From contig NZ_CP108549.1 in assembly GCF_036010325.1 (NCBI RefSeq), positions 806,001 through 870,000 on the forward strand: a DNA stretch of 64,000 nt. Direction: 5' to 3'. A model generated the notes under the pieces. That model saw only the letters and a list, made by a program, of their open reading frames with translations. It was not told where the DNA came from and did not search any database. Below, piece after piece: positions 45,777 through 57,047 of the stretch (its first letter is position 1; the number at the start of each line of letters is the position of its first letter). The position numbers and the translations under genes were made by a program. Source of the stretch: Streptomyces sp. NBC_01210 (GTDB lineage Bacteria; Actinomycetota; Actinomycetes; Streptomycetales; Streptomycetaceae).

Positions 45777-46517
45777 TCACTTCCCGTTCTCCTCCTCGAT
45801 TTCGACCGCCTGGTCGAGGAAGCGGGCGAGCAGCACGATCACCGCACAGGCGACCTCCATCCCGATGGCCGCGTTCAGCAGTGGCACCGTTCCTCCCGAC
45901 GCGAGCGTGTTGAACGTCCCGTACGGCAGAAGGGTGTTGGCGAGAAACGCCGACCCGGCGAGCAGCCCCGCCACGCCCACCACCAGATAGGCGCCTTCTC
46001 CGGCCGCGTCGGCCACTTCGTACACACCGACCGGGCGGATTCGCTCGAGCGCGCGGTAGTCCACTGCGATGTAGAGGAGATGGAGTGCCGTTGCCGCGAC
46101 CACACCGCCCTGGAACCCGCCCCCGGGGCTGAGCTGACCGTGCGCGACGACATACAGCCCGATCAACAGAGTGACGGGCAGGAGGATGAGCGCGTAGCGC
46201 CGTACGAACGGAGCGACTCGCGCCGGGGCGGGCTCGACCTGGCGCTCATCACGCGTCTGACGCAGCAGGACGACCGTTCCGAGGACAGCGGCGAACAGAA
46301 CGCTCTCCTCGCCGAGGGTGTCGAAGGCCCGCTGGTCGAAGTTGACCGAGGCGATGACGTTCGACGTGCGACGGGCCAGAGCGGCGCGGACCGCGCGGTC
46401 GCCGTAGGGATGCGACTCACCGCCGAAACCCGGCAGCTGGAAGCAGGCAGCGACGAGCAGGGCCGCAATTCCTGCCGCACCCAGGGCCAGCACGCCCAGG
46501 CGCAGCCGTCGGCTCAC
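45777..46517 (-). CDS. mnhB: Mrp/Mbh-type antiporter: MbhE-like segment fused to MnhB
   Basis: A 246-residue membrane protein. The first 90 residues, with NFDQRAFDTLGEESVLFAAV, match MbhE (the end of MnhA in other bacteria). The rest, with LYVVAHGQLSPGGGFQGGVV, is MnhB. Fusing the two leaves the operon without a separate MnhA. It overlaps the preceding gene (46514) by ATGA, and mnhC starts 7 bases downstream. Confidence 0.85.
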   Translation of the reverse strand: MSRRLRLGVLALGAAGIAALLVAACFQLPGFGGESHPYGDRAVRAALARRTSNVIASVNFDQRAFDTLGEESVLFAAVLGTVVLLRQTRDERQVEPAPARVAPFVRRYALILLPVTLLIGLYVVAHGQLSPGGGFQGGVVAATALHLLYIAVDYRALERIRPVGVYEVADAAGEGAYLVVGVAGLLAGSAFLANTLLPYGTFNTLASGGTVPLLNAAIGMEVACAVIVLLARFLDQAVEIEEENGK

Positions 46518-46792
46518 CGCTTCTCGCCTTTGCTCCCGGTGGGCTCCTCGGCCCTGGATCGTCTGCGTACCTTGTGTACGGACAGCAACACCAGCAAGGG
46601 CGTCAGCGCCGATCCGACGGCGAGCTGCGACATCGCCACGTCGGGGGCCTGCAGGACGGTGAACAGCACGGCGAGGGTGAGGCCGAGCAGCGAGAGCGTC
46701 AGCGCCTGCTGGGCCGGATCGCGCACGAGGACTGCGGTGGTGGCGGCCGCCGCCACGAGCAGCAGTGCGATCACGATCAGTACGTCATCCAT
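46514..46792 (-). CDS. Mbh-type antiporter subunit D (DUF4040)
   Basis: A 92-residue protein with three hydrophobic helices. The segment LGLTLAVLFTVLQAPDVAMSQLAVG is the DUF4040 hallmark (APDVAMSQ). In larger systems this piece is the C-terminal part of MnhA. It overlaps neighbouring genes on both sides by 4 to 8 bases. Confidence 0.85.
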   Translation of the reverse strand: MDDVLIVIALLLVAAAATTAVLVRDPAQQALTLSLLGLTLAVLFTVLQAPDVAMSQLAVGSALTPLLVLLSVHKVRRRSRAEEPTGSKGEKR

Positions 46793-47240
46793 GCGATGCG
46801 GCCTCCGGCGATGGACCGCCGAGCGCCCGGGACGCCACCCGGTTCCCCGCCATCAGGAGCGCTCCGACGACGAGCAGTTTCACCGCTGCCCGTCCCGGCC
46901 CCGCGGCCACGCACAAGGGCAGCACGACCAGAGGTGTGGCGATCATTGCAAGCCGGTCGGTGGCACGCCTCCATGACGGGTCGTCATGGATGTCCGGCCC
47001 GAGCAGCCGGGCGTACACCAGCGTGCCGGCCGGTCCCAGCAGAGCGAGGACGAGTCCGATGTCGACGTACGACGGCCGCTCGTATCCCTGGGCCAGAAGC
47101 AGCACGATGAGGCAGACCAGCAAGGTGGCCAGGTTCTGCACGATCACTCGGCGTCCCATCGGGCCGGCGGCCGCGCCCCGGACCGCCGGACCGACGCCGC
47201 ACACCAGCAGGACCGCCGCAGCGGTCAGCCACATGTTCAC
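46785..47240 (-). CDS. fused Mrp antiporter subunits F and G
   Basis: A 151-residue protein. Residues 1-80 match MnhF (three helices; GYERPSYVDIGLVLALLGP), and residues 82-151 match MnhG (LAMIATPLVVLPLC). The two are normally separate genes. The GTG at 47240 overlaps the end of the small MnhE-like gene as GTGA. The longer frame from 47375 is rejected because it lies over that gene and is Arg-rich. Confidence 0.8.
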   Translation of the reverse strand: MNMWLTAAAVLLVCGVGPAVRGAAAGPMGRRVIVQNLATLLVCLIVLLLAQGYERPSYVDIGLVLALLGPAGTLVYARLLGPDIHDDPSWRRATDRLAMIATPLVVLPLCVAAGPGRAAVKLLVVGALLMAGNRVASRALGGPSPEAASHG

Positions 47241-47413
47241 CGGTCCTGCACCGCCCGGCGGGCGGCGCACGCGGCGACGGCTCCCACGAGGGCCGCAGCC
47301 GTACCGACGACGAGCTCCAGTACGTCGATGGTGCTGATGAGCATGAGCCAGAGCACGAACAGCGCGACCCACCACACCACCAGCTCGGCGGCGGTCACGG
47401 CCCTGCCCGACAT
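47237..47413 (-). CDS. short MnhE-like membrane protein
   Basis: Only 58 residues, with two hydrophobic helices (AAELVVWWVALFVLWLMLIS and VLELVVGTAAALVGAVAACA). They resemble the start of MnhE, which is normally about 160 residues. The ATG follows AGGTGAGGG. It leads the antiporter operon. It may be a shortened MnhE that has lost its soluble end, or a simple small subunit. Confidence 0.65.
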   Translation of the reverse strand: MSGRAVTAAELVVWWVALFVLWLMLISTIDVLELVVGTAAALVGAVAACAARRAVQDR

Positions 47414-47699
47414 GCCCTCACCTCTTCCGAACCTGCGGCTGTCCGCACCTGCAGCTGTCCGCCATCGAAGCACCGTGGACACGCCGGCCACCTGACGGCA
47501 CGCTGGCCGCTCGAACGCTTCGAGTCCCCCGGCCGGAAGTACGTAAACCTCATTGGCCGGGTACCGCCGGGCGCTGCTCCTGGGCCGCCGGCTGAGGTCC
47601 GACGGTGTACCGCGGATCCTCGGCGGAGGCGATGCCCGCGGCGAGGACACCGAAACGCGTGCGGGCAGGGCCGGCGAGCAGGGCGAGGCCGACCGGACC

Positions 47700-47960
47700 T
47701 CACCCGGAGGGTTCGTCCGGGACCGGCTGCTCGGGATGTACGGAGCCGCTTCGCGGCGACCCGCGGGGCCCGGCACCCGTCTGGTCCACATCCGGCAGAC
47801 CCGGGTCGGGATCGGGCGTGCCGTCGTCCGGCGCATCGGGGCGGGGTAGATCCAGCGGATCGTCGCCGTCGTGCGCCTGCTGGTCGGGCAGGTCCTTCGG
47901 CACCTGCGTGTCCGGGTCCGTCCCGGTCTCTTCGGGACCTTCAGGTCGGCGGTCGGTCAT
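47700..47960 (-). CDS. small acidic hypothetical protein
   Basis: An 86-residue, Asp/Pro-rich hydrophilic protein, probably disordered. It begins MTDRRPEGPEETGTDPD and ends near an operon start. AAAGG lies about 11 bases before the ATG. Codon bias fits a real gene of this genome, but such Asp/Pro frames can also arise by chance in GC-rich DNA. The 286 bases between it and the MnhE gene hold nothing recognised. Confidence 0.45.
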   Translation of the reverse strand: MTDRRPEGPEETGTDPDTQVPKDLPDQQAHDGDDPLDLPRPDAPDDGTPDPDPGLPDVDQTGAGPRGSPRSGSVHPEQPVPDEPSG

Positions 47961-47984
47961 GGTGGTCCATACCTTTCTTGGTGG

Positions 47985-48190
47985 GTTCGTTTCCGGTCAT
48001 TCGTAAGATCGGGAAGCCCAGGGGGCTCTGGGTGTGGCTGTCATGTGGCTGCCGCTTGTGGCTCAGGAGGACTGGCCGCCCGGAGCCCCGCGACGACTCG
48101 GCCACTCATTGGGATGCGCGAACTGAATCGCTGTGTATGGACACGTCGGCGAGGTCGTCTGCTGGGACTTGGAACGGAACGACTTGGGAG
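47985..48190 (+). ncRNA. candidate bridge RNA region of the IS110-family element
   Basis: IS110-group elements encode a guide (bridge) RNA in the non-coding DNA before the recombinase (established for IS621 and relatives). This stretch, of about 200 bases, has no gene and can fold, for instance around CCCAGGGGGCTCTGGG. The ends and loops are not defined from the sequence alone. Confidence 0.3.
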
Positions 48191-48196
48191 GTGACC

Positions 48197-49396
48197 GTGC
48201 CTGACCTCTGGGCCGGTACGGACGCGGGCAAGGCCGAGCATCACTGCACGGTGATCGATGCAGACGCCACGGTGGTGCTCTCGCGCCGGGTGACGAACAA
48301 CGAGCCCGAGCTGCTGGAGCTCATCGCGGATGTCCTCGACATCAGCGACGAGGTGACCTGGGCGGTTGACCTGAACGCTGGTGGTGCGGGTCTGCTGATC
48401 ACGCTGCTGGTCAACCACGGGCAGAAGCTGCTCTACATCCCCGGCAGCGCTGTCCATCACGCCTCCGGCGCCTACCGCGGCAGTGGGAAGACGGATGCGA
48501 AAGACGCCTTCGTCATCGCCGACCAGGCGAGGATGCGCCGGGACCTGCAACCCTTGGCGGCGGAGGACGAGATAGCGGTTGACCTGCGGATCCTGACCGC
48601 CCGCCGCTACGACCTGACCGCCGACCGCACCCGGGCGATCAACCGGATGCGGGCCCAGATGCTGGAGTACTTCCCGGCCCTGGAACGGGCCTACGAGTAC
48701 AACGTCTCCAAGGCCGCGCTCCTCCTTCTGACCGGCTACCAGACTCCGGCCGCCCTGCGGCGCATCGGCAAGAACCGCCTCGCCACCTGGCTGAAGAACC
48801 GCAAGGTCCGCAACGCTCCCGCCATCGCCGCCAAGGCGATCGAGGCCGCCGAGGCCCAGCACACCGCCGTCCCGGGCGAAAAGACCGCGGCGGCCATGGT
48901 CGCCCGGCTGGCCAGGGAGGTGATTGCCCTCGACGAGGAAATCGCGGAGATCGACAAACTCATTGAGGGCCGGTTTCGCGAGCACCAGCACGCCGAAATG
49001 ATCACGAGCCTGCCCGGCATCGGCACCCTGCTGGGCGCCGAGTTCATCGCCCTGACCGGTGGCAACATGGACGCTTTCGGCAGCGCCGACCGCCTGGCCG
49101 GCGTCGCGGGACTGGCCCCTGTCCCCAGGGACTCCGGGAACGTCAAGGGGAACCTTCGCCGCCCGCGCCGCTACAGTCGGCGGCTCCTGCGCATGTGCTA
49201 CCTCGCCGCCCAGGTCGCGGCCTACCACTGCCCCGTCTCGAAGGCGTTCTACCAACGGAAGCGAGCCGAGGGAAAGAACCACAAGCAGGCCATCCTGGCC
49301 CTCGCGCGCCGCCGTCTCAACGTGCTGTGGGCCCTCATACGCGACAACCGGACCTTCGAGATCAGCCCACCCGGACAGGATGCCGCAGCGGCATGA
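48197..49396 (+). CDS. IS110-family transposase (DEDD/serine recombinase)
   Basis: A 399-residue protein, MPDLWAGTDAGKAEHHC onward. The N-terminal RuvC-like DEDD domain shows the first Asp in AGTDAGKAEH and paired Asps in KTDAKDAFVIADQARM. The C-terminal Transposase_20 domain has ITSLPGIGTLLGAEF and APVPRDSGNVKGNLRR with the catalytic serine. The GTG at 48197, with GGGAGG upstream, gives the expected N-terminus; the frame extending to 47978 runs into guide-RNA DNA. No frameshift is seen, so it could be active. Confidence 0.92.
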   Translation: MPDLWAGTDAGKAEHHCTVIDADATVVLSRRVTNNEPELLELIADVLDISDEVTWAVDLNAGGAGLLITLLVNHGQKLLYIPGSAVHHASGAYRGSGKTDAKDAFVIADQARMRRDLQPLAAEDEIAVDLRILTARRYDLTADRTRAINRMRAQMLEYFPALERAYEYNVSKAALLLLTGYQTPAALRRIGKNRLATWLKNRKVRNAPAIAAKAIEAAEAQHTAVPGEKTAAAMVARLAREVIALDEEIAEIDKLIEGRFREHQHAEMITSLPGIGTLLGAEFIALTGGNMDAFGSADRLAGVAGLAPVPRDSGNVKGNLRRPRRYSRRLLRMCYLAAQVAAYHCPVSKAFYQRKRAEGKNHKQAILALARRRLNVLWALIRDNRTFEISPPGQDAAAA

Positions 49397-49585
49397 CTCA
49401 CTCACGATGCGTCACCAGCCTCGCTTGACAACATCATTGGGAGTCCTCCTCGGCGGGAGCCCTGTGGCAGGAGCTTCGTACGGGGCATCAGCGCTCTCTG
49501 CGGCGACGGGTACCCGAACGGCACATGGTCAATCAGCCGCGCCGGAATAAGCCCGGCGTGAGAATTCATTGAAGGTGCATGCAAA

Positions 49586-50116
49586 TTGGCGGCCGCCGCT
49601 GTCCGCCGGACCCGATTCCGACGCGCTCCCACACGTCCCTCCCGGAGGCCGCACGCATGCCGCAGAGTGGTCATCGGTCTCGTACTGGCCGCGTTCCTGC
49701 CCTCGCAGAAGGACGCGATGCGGCCGCGGCTGCGGGCGAGCAGCGAGGACGAGAGCAGCCGGGAGCCGGCATCCGTGGCCGAGTCGGCCGGGCCCGCCGG
49801 GTCCGGAACTGCCGGGTCCGCCGGGCCCGCCGGGTTCCGGGGCGGGGTGCGGGACGCCGAAGGCGCTCCCGTACCGGGGGCGAACGTGACGCTCATCGAC
49901 CGGCGGGGCAAGCAGGCGGGACTGACCGCGGCGGACCAGGACGGTCACTACACGCTGACGGCGCCGGCGGAGGGCAGCTATGTGCCGGCCGGCTCGGCGA
50001 CCGGTCATGCGCCGTGCGCCTGTCCGGTCGCGTACGACGGGGGCGGACTGACGGCCGAGGCGGATCTGGTCCTGACGGCGCACTCGCCGGCTCACCGGGG
50101 CGCGGTGTTGTCGTAG
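49586..50116 (+). pseudogene. C-terminal remnant of an MFS transporter with carboxypeptidase-regulatory-like domain
   Basis: The frame carries VVIGLVLAAFLPSQKDAM, like the last helix and tail of DHA2-type MFS transporters. A Ser/Gly/Ala linker follows, then a carboxypeptidase-regulatory-like beta-sandwich: FRGGVRDAEGAPVPGANVTL, with GHYTLTAPAEGSY. The first about 30 residues are Arg-rich and look translated from non-coding DNA. The remaining eleven or so helices are missing. The nearby IS110 element (ending near 49442) is the likely cause of the loss. No start with binding site was found. Confidence 0.6.
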
Positions 50117-50743
50117 TCAGCCGGGTTCCTGGCCGGCTGGACGCCGCCGTGCCCAGCGGAGTACGACGACAGAGGCCACCGCTGCGAGCGCGCACCAAGT
50201 GGAGACGAACTCCAGCCGCCACAGCACGGCGCAGGCCACCGCCCCGGCCGCGGCCAGCAGACCGAGCAGGCGCAGCACCGGATCACCGGCGAGCAGCAGG
50301 GAACCGACGGTGGCCAGGAGATATCCCGTGATGATCAGTGGCGAGTGCGGCAGGTCCAGGACGTAGCCGAGGGTGTGCCCGCGGATGTCCGCGCTCACGT
50401 GCCGGGTGGCGAGACGGTACGCGAGGACGGCGGCGGTGGCGAGCCCGACGACAACCGGGATCACCAGCGTGCGACGGGCGCGCGGCGGCGCGGCGAGCAG
50501 CACACCGAGCGGCACCCATACCGGCAGCAGAGGCAGCGCGATGACGGCCCAGGTGACGGTCGCCGGGCCCGTACCCCCGCCGGAGCGCCAGACGAGGGAC
50601 TCGATGATCTGGTGGGCGCCGAGGAGCAACGGCAGCGCGGCGAGCGGCAGATCGCGGACCCGGTGCACCTGTGCGACGCAGGCCACCCCGATCGCGGCGA
50701 TGCCGGTGCCCACCACGAGGTCGGCAGTTGCACTCCAGCACAT
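50117..50743 (-). CDS. DUF6629-family membrane protein
   Basis: A 208-residue protein with about six hydrophobic helices, starting MCWSATADLVVGTGIA, the hallmark start of DUF6629. The family is found in actinomycetes; the function is unknown. It converges on the transporter remnant, with the stop directly beside that of the remnant. Confidence 0.75.
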   Translation of the reverse strand: MCWSATADLVVGTGIAAIGVACVAQVHRVRDLPLAALPLLLGAHQIIESLVWRSGGGTGPATVTWAVIALPLLPVWVPLGVLLAAPPRARRTLVIPVVVGLATAAVLAYRLATRHVSADIRGHTLGYVLDLPHSPLIITGYLLATVGSLLLAGDPVLRLLGLLAAAGAVACAVLWRLEFVSTWCALAAVASVVVLRWARRRPAGQEPG

Positions 50744-50875
50744 GGCGTCAACCGCCCGGCACGTGCGGGGGCACCGTCATGGACGATCCCGCATTGCCCG
50801 CCGCCTGGCGGCGGCACAAGCACCACCGGACCGGCTTCACCGTCTCCTGCTCACCTTTGGCCGTCCGTACGAGAT

Positions 50876-51241
50876 CTAGGCACCGGCCGGCGGCTCGTGC
50901 AGTCCGAAGGGCGAGCCCTGGTCGTCGTGGCACAGCTTGAATCGGCCGAACCGGGCGACCGTCTCCTCGTCGCTTCCCCCGTCGAAGTCGTCGACCGTGC
51001 CGCCCAGTTCGCGGACGCGTTCCAGCGCGGCCTTCATGCCGTCGACCCTGAAGAACAGATACGGGCGGGCGCCGGAGTCGCCGCCGTGCACTCCGCCGGG
51101 GACATTGGGCGTACGGATCGCATACCCGCCGCCGTCGGTCGTGCCCGGATCGAAGGTCCAGCCGAACAGGCCGCTGTAAAAGGTCCGGGCCTGTTCGGAA
51201 TCGCCCACACCCAGTTCGAAGAAGGAGATCTCACCGGCCAT
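50876..51241 (-). CDS. VOC-family (glyoxalase-like) protein
   Basis: A 121-residue single-module protein: ISFFELGVGDSEQARTFYSG, FGWTFDP and a second half with PYLFFRVDGMKAAL and DDQGSPFGLHEP. These match the VOC/glyoxalase fold of two beta-alpha-beta-beta-beta units. The substrate is unknown. ATG at 51241 with GGGAG 8 bases upstream is preferred to the TTG at 51244. Confidence 0.82.
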   Translation of the reverse strand: MAGEISFFELGVGDSEQARTFYSGLFGWTFDPGTTDGGGYAIRTPNVPGGVHGGDSGARPYLFFRVDGMKAALERVRELGGTVDDFDGGSDEETVARFGRFKLCHDDQGSPFGLHEPPAGA

Positions 51242-51863
51242 CAAGGGCTCCCGTCGTCCGCGCGGAGACTGTGAGTCCCACCGTAGGGCGGGCTTCGGTC
51301 CGCTGCACCCGGCCGGTCGGTCCCGCTCGGGTCCCTGTCGGGCCCGGACGCGGAGGCCGGCTGTACTGCGGCCAGGTGGGCGAGGACGGCGTCGCGGTTA
51401 CGGGCCAGACAGTCGATGCGCTGCTGAATCCGTTCCACCTCGCCCCGTAGCAGCCCGGCGGCCCCCTGGCCCTGGCCACGGTCGCCGCGGCACGCGGCCA
51501 CGCCTTCCCCGCGACGCGTCGCCCCACCCACTGAGCCGGCCCCGCAGGGGCACGAGCCCGGGCTCCAGCAGCAAGCAGCATCCGGCCCGGGTGTACGACT
51601 GGGCCGGGTCCCCCGGTCGGCCGCTCCGGAGGGCGTGACCGCATACGTCCGGACGGATGTGCGCGAACCTGAATCGATTGGCGAACCGGCCGAAGCGGTA
51701 CGGCGCTGCCTTGGGCCTCGGTTTGGAGCGGTGTGACACCGCCCGGCACGGGTGGAGACCTGGATAGGGCATCGCACGCAACGGATCAAGAGCGGGCCGG
51801 AGAGTGCAAGGTCACAGCCTTTTCCCCTGCTGCACCTTTGCGGGCTTGACCTAACATCTGAGC
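51242..51863. other. 622-base gap before mutA
   Basis: No intact gene. On the minus strand, a MerR-like C-terminal helix (listed separately) is followed by unrelated frames. The last 80 bases before mutA hold the likely promoter. The rest looks like decayed coding DNA. Confidence 0.5.
51358..51465 (-). pseudogene. remnant of a MerR-type regulator (dimerisation helix)
   Basis: The minus strand reads LLRGEVERIQQRIDCLARNR and then DAVLAHLAAVQ. The heptad pattern and 'I..RI..L...RDA' spacing resemble the C-terminal coiled coil of MerR regulators. The expected DNA-binding domain is not found upstream in any frame, so this is probably a leftover. Confidence 0.3.
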
Positions 51864-51866
51864 ATG
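51852..51866 (+). promoter_or_regulatory. -10-like box at the mutA start; possible leaderless transcript
   Basis: TAACAT (51852-51857) ends 6 bases before the mutA ATG (51864), and no ribosome binding site precedes that ATG. This arrangement suits a leaderless transcript, common in streptomycetes. No good -35 box is visible. Confidence 0.35.
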
Positions 51867-53746
51867 ACGGTCCTCCCCGACGACGGGTTTTCGCTGGCCG
51901 CCGAATTCCCGGATGCAACCCACGAGCAGTGGCAGGGCCTGGTGGCCGGCGTGCTGCGCAAGGCTGGCAAGGACATCCCGGACACGGCGGCCGAGGACGT
52001 GCTGTCCACGGCACTCGAGGACGGGCTCACCACCCGTCCGCTGTACACCGCACGCAACGGCGCCGACAGTGCCGGATATCCGGGCTTCGCGCCCTTCACC
52101 CGGGGCGGCAGGCCGGAGGGGGGCGCGGTCTCCGGCTGGGACGTACGCCAGCGCCATGACCGGCCCGATCCAGTACGTACGAACGAAGCCGTGCTCGCGG
52201 ACCTGGAGAACGGGGTCGGCTCGGTGTGGCTGGCCGTCGGCCCGGCCGGAGTGCCGGTCTCCGGGCTCGGCGCGGCTCTGGACGGCGTCTATCTCGACCT
52301 GGCTCCCGTCGTACTCGATGCCGGTGCCGAATTCGACGCTGCCGCACGGGAGTTGCTGCGGTTGTACGAGGAGCGGGGAGTTGCCCCCGAGGCGGCGCTC
52401 GGCAACCTCGGCGCGGACCCGCTGGGGCATGCCGCGCGCACCGGGCAGTACGAGGACATCGCCCCACTCACGGTGGCCGCGACCGAACTCGGCCGGCTCT
52501 GCCATGGCGCGTACCCCGGACTGCGGGCGCTGACCGTCGACGCACTGCCGTACCACGAGGCCGGCGCCTCGGCCGCGCAGGAGCTGGGCTGTTCGCTGGC
52601 CACCGGCGTCACGCTGCTGCGCGACCTCACCGCTGCCGGACTGTCCGTGGAAGCGGCCTGCGGCCAGCTGGAGTTCCGGTACGCGGCCACCGCCGACCAG
52701 TTCCTGACGATCGCGAAACTGCGCGCTGCCCGCCGGGTGTGGGCCCGCGTCGCCGAGGCCTGCGGGGCCGATCCCGCCGCCGGGGCACAGCGCCAGCACG
52801 CGGTGACCTCTTCGGTGATGATGACCCGGCGCGACCCGTGGGTGAACATGCTGCGCACCACGGTCGCCTCGCTCGCCGCGGGCGTGGGCGGCGCCGACGC
52901 CGTGACCGTACTGCCCTTCGACCACGCACTCGGACTGCCGGACGGCTTCGCCCGCAGGATCGCCCGCAACACCTCGACGATTCTGCTCGAGGAGTCGCAT
53001 GTGGGCCGGGTCATCGACCCGGCGGGCGGCTCCTGGTACGTGGAGCAGCTCACCGACGAACTCGCGCAGGCGGCCTGGGCCTGGTTCCAGGAGATCGAGC
53101 GTGCCGGCGGCCAGGAGGCCGCGCTGCGCAGCGGTCTGGTCTCCGAGCGGCTCGGCGCCACCTGGGAGAGCCGTAAAAAGAACCTGGCCAGGCGGCGCGA
53201 ACCGGTCACCGGTGTGAGCGAGTTCCCGCTGCTCGCCCAGGCGCCGGTGGAGCGCGACGCCGCACCGGCCGCGCCGGCCGGCGGTCTGCCGAAGGTGCGC
53301 CGCGACGAGGCGTACGAAGCGCTGCGCGCCCGCTCGGACGCGCACCTCGCCGCCACCGGCGCCCGGCCGCGGGTCTTCCTGGCGGCGCTGGGCCCGGCCG
53401 CCGCGCACACGGCGCGCGCGTCGTTCGCCGCCAACCTCTTCCAGGCAGGCGGTATCGAAGCGGTCCACGATCCGGTGTCCGTCGACGCGGCCTCGGCCGC
53501 CGAGGCGTTCGTCCGCAGTGGCGCCGCGGTGGCGTGCATCTGCTCCAGCGATGCCCTCTACGCCGAGCAGGCCGGGCCGGTGGCCGAAGCGCTCAAGTCA
53601 GCCGGTGCGCTGCGGGTGTATCTCGCGGGCCGTCCGGGTGAGCAGCGTGAGATGTATGAACGGGCCGGGGTCGACGAGTTCGTCGTCGCGGGCGGCGACG
53701 CGGTCGCCGTCCTCACCTCCGTCCTCGACCAAATCGGAGTGGCGTG

Positions 53747-53747
<1 letters not shown>
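51864..53747 (+). CDS. mutA: methylmalonyl-CoA mutase small (beta) subunit
   Basis: A 627-residue subunit that pairs with the MutB product. The N-terminal barrel segment includes RPLYTARNG and [31 protein letters not shown] and [20 protein letters not shown] follow. The C-terminal cobalamin-like domain lacks the DxHxxG motif, as expected for the non-catalytic subunit. The complex interconverts succinyl-CoA and methylmalonyl-CoA, supplying polyketide precursors or degrading propionate. It overlaps mutB by one base. Confidence 0.93.
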
Positions 53748-55954
<2,207 letters not shown>

Positions 55955-55958
55955 GACT

Positions 55959-57017
55959 GTGCCCCGGATGCCTCCCTCGATCGACATCGACACCTATGTC
56001 AAGGGCGTACGTGACGGGTCGCGGGCGTACATCGCCCGCGCCATCACTCTCGTCGAGTCCACCCGTGCCGATCACCGTGCTCTCGCCCAGCAGCTGCTGA
56101 CCGAGCTGCTGCCGTTCTCGGGGACGGCACGGCGGGTGGGGATCAGCGGCGTTCCCGGTGTCGGCAAGTCCACCTTCATCGACGCGCTCGGCACGATGCT
56201 CACAGGCCTCGGCCACCGGGTCGCGGTACTTGCCGTCGACCCGTCGTCGACCCGTACCGGCGGCTCCATCCTGGGCGACAAGACCCGGATGGAGCGGCTC
56301 GCCGTGGATCCGGCGGCGTTCGTACGCCCCTCCCCCAGCTCGGGCACGCTGGGCGGCGTGGCCAAGGCGACGCGCGAAACCATGATCGTCATGGAGGCCG
56401 CGGGCTACGACGCGGTGCTCGTGGAGACCGTCGGCGTCGGCCAGTCGGAGACCGCTGTGGCCAACATGGTGGACTCCTTCCTGCTGCTCTCTCTCGCCCG
56501 TACCGGAGATCAGCTCCAGGGCATCAAGAAGGGTGTGCTGGAGCTGGCCGACGTGATCGCGGTCAACAAGGCGGACGGCCCGCACGAACGCGATGCCCGC
56601 TCCGCAGCGCGTGAACTCGCCGGTGCACTGCGGCTGATGCACTCCGCCGACGCGGCATGGACTCCCCCGGTCCTTTCCTGCAGTGCCCGGGAGGGCAGCG
56701 GTCTCGACACCGTCTGGGAGCGGCTGGAGCAGCACCGGGCGCTGCTGGACTCGACCGGCCGGCTCACGGCCAAGCGCCGCGACCAGCAGATCGACTGGGC
56801 CTGGACAATGGTCCACGACGAACTGCGGGACCGGTTGCGCAACCATCCCGAGGTGCGCACGCTCGCTCCGGGCCTCGAACAGCAGGTACGGGACGGGGAG
56901 TTGACGGCGACACTCGCGGCGGAGCGTATCCTCGACGCCTTCCAGAACCGGGGCTCCGCCCCAGACCCCGCTCCTCAAACGCCGGAGGGGCTGAAATTCA
57001 GCCCGTCCGGCGATTGA
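55959..57017 (+). CDS. meaB: MeaB-type GTPase chaperone of methylmalonyl-CoA mutase
   Basis: A 352-residue G3E-family GTPase. It has a P-loop with GVPGVGKST, then the [19 protein letters not shown] switch region and [11 protein letters not shown] (NKAD base specificity). It supports cofactor loading and repair of the mutase. The end of the gene (about residues 332-352, ending KFSPSGD) is encoded by a palindromic repeat, so the last about 20 residues are probably not native. The start may be GTG 55959 or ATG 55968. Confidence 0.93.
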   Translation: MPRMPPSIDIDTYVKGVRDGSRAYIARAITLVESTRADHRALAQQLLTELLPFSGTARRVGISGVPGVGKSTFIDALGTMLTGLGHRVAVLAVDPSSTRTGGSILGDKTRMERLAVDPAAFVRPSPSSGTLGGVAKATRETMIVMEAAGYDAVLVETVGVGQSETAVANMVDSFLLLSLARTGDQLQGIKKGVLELADVIAVNKADGPHERDARSAARELAGALRLMHSADAAWTPPVLSCSAREGSGLDTVWERLEQHRALLDSTGRLTAKRRDQQIDWAWTMVHDELRDRLRNHPEVRTLAPGLEQQVRDGELTATLAAERILDAFQNRGSAPDPAPQTPEGLKFSPSGD

Positions 57018-57019
57018 GG
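56973..57019. repeat. palindromic Streptomyces-type repeat over the meaB stop
   Basis: The arms 56973-56995 and 56997-57019 are complementary at 21 of 23 positions with a one-base loop, reading CCTCAAACGCCGGAGGGGCT outward. Sequences of this kind are widespread between genes in streptomycetes (recalled, not searched). It holds the meaB TGA and would form a strong stem-loop that could end transcription of both facing genes. Confidence 0.75.
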
Positions 57020-57021
57020 AC

Positions 57022-57036
57022 ACGGCCGAAGGCCGT
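57022..57036. terminator. short hairpin between meaB and the LmeA-like gene
   Basis: ACGGCC (57022-57027) and GGCCGT (57031-57036) pair perfectly around GAA. It is 5 bases after the meaB stop, between convergent genes. Confidence 0.45.
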
Positions 57037-57047
57037 ACGGGGACGTG

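Larger units (their letters stand above)
47985..49442 (+). mobile_element. IS110-family insertion sequence (ends uncertain)
   Basis: A complete IS110-type recombinase lies within non-coding flanks. TCATTGGGA occurs in the left flank (48106-48114) and just past the gene (49434-49442), which may mark a donor-end/guide match or be chance. Such elements lack terminal inverted repeats, so true ends need an empty-site comparison. It sits beside a broken transporter gene (49586-50116). Confidence 0.5.

Noticed and set aside
51241..52014. 257-residue minus-strand frame as an intact MerR regulator
   Set aside because: Only a C-terminal coiled-coil-like part resembles MerR; the remainder overlaps mutA and has no DNA-binding domain.
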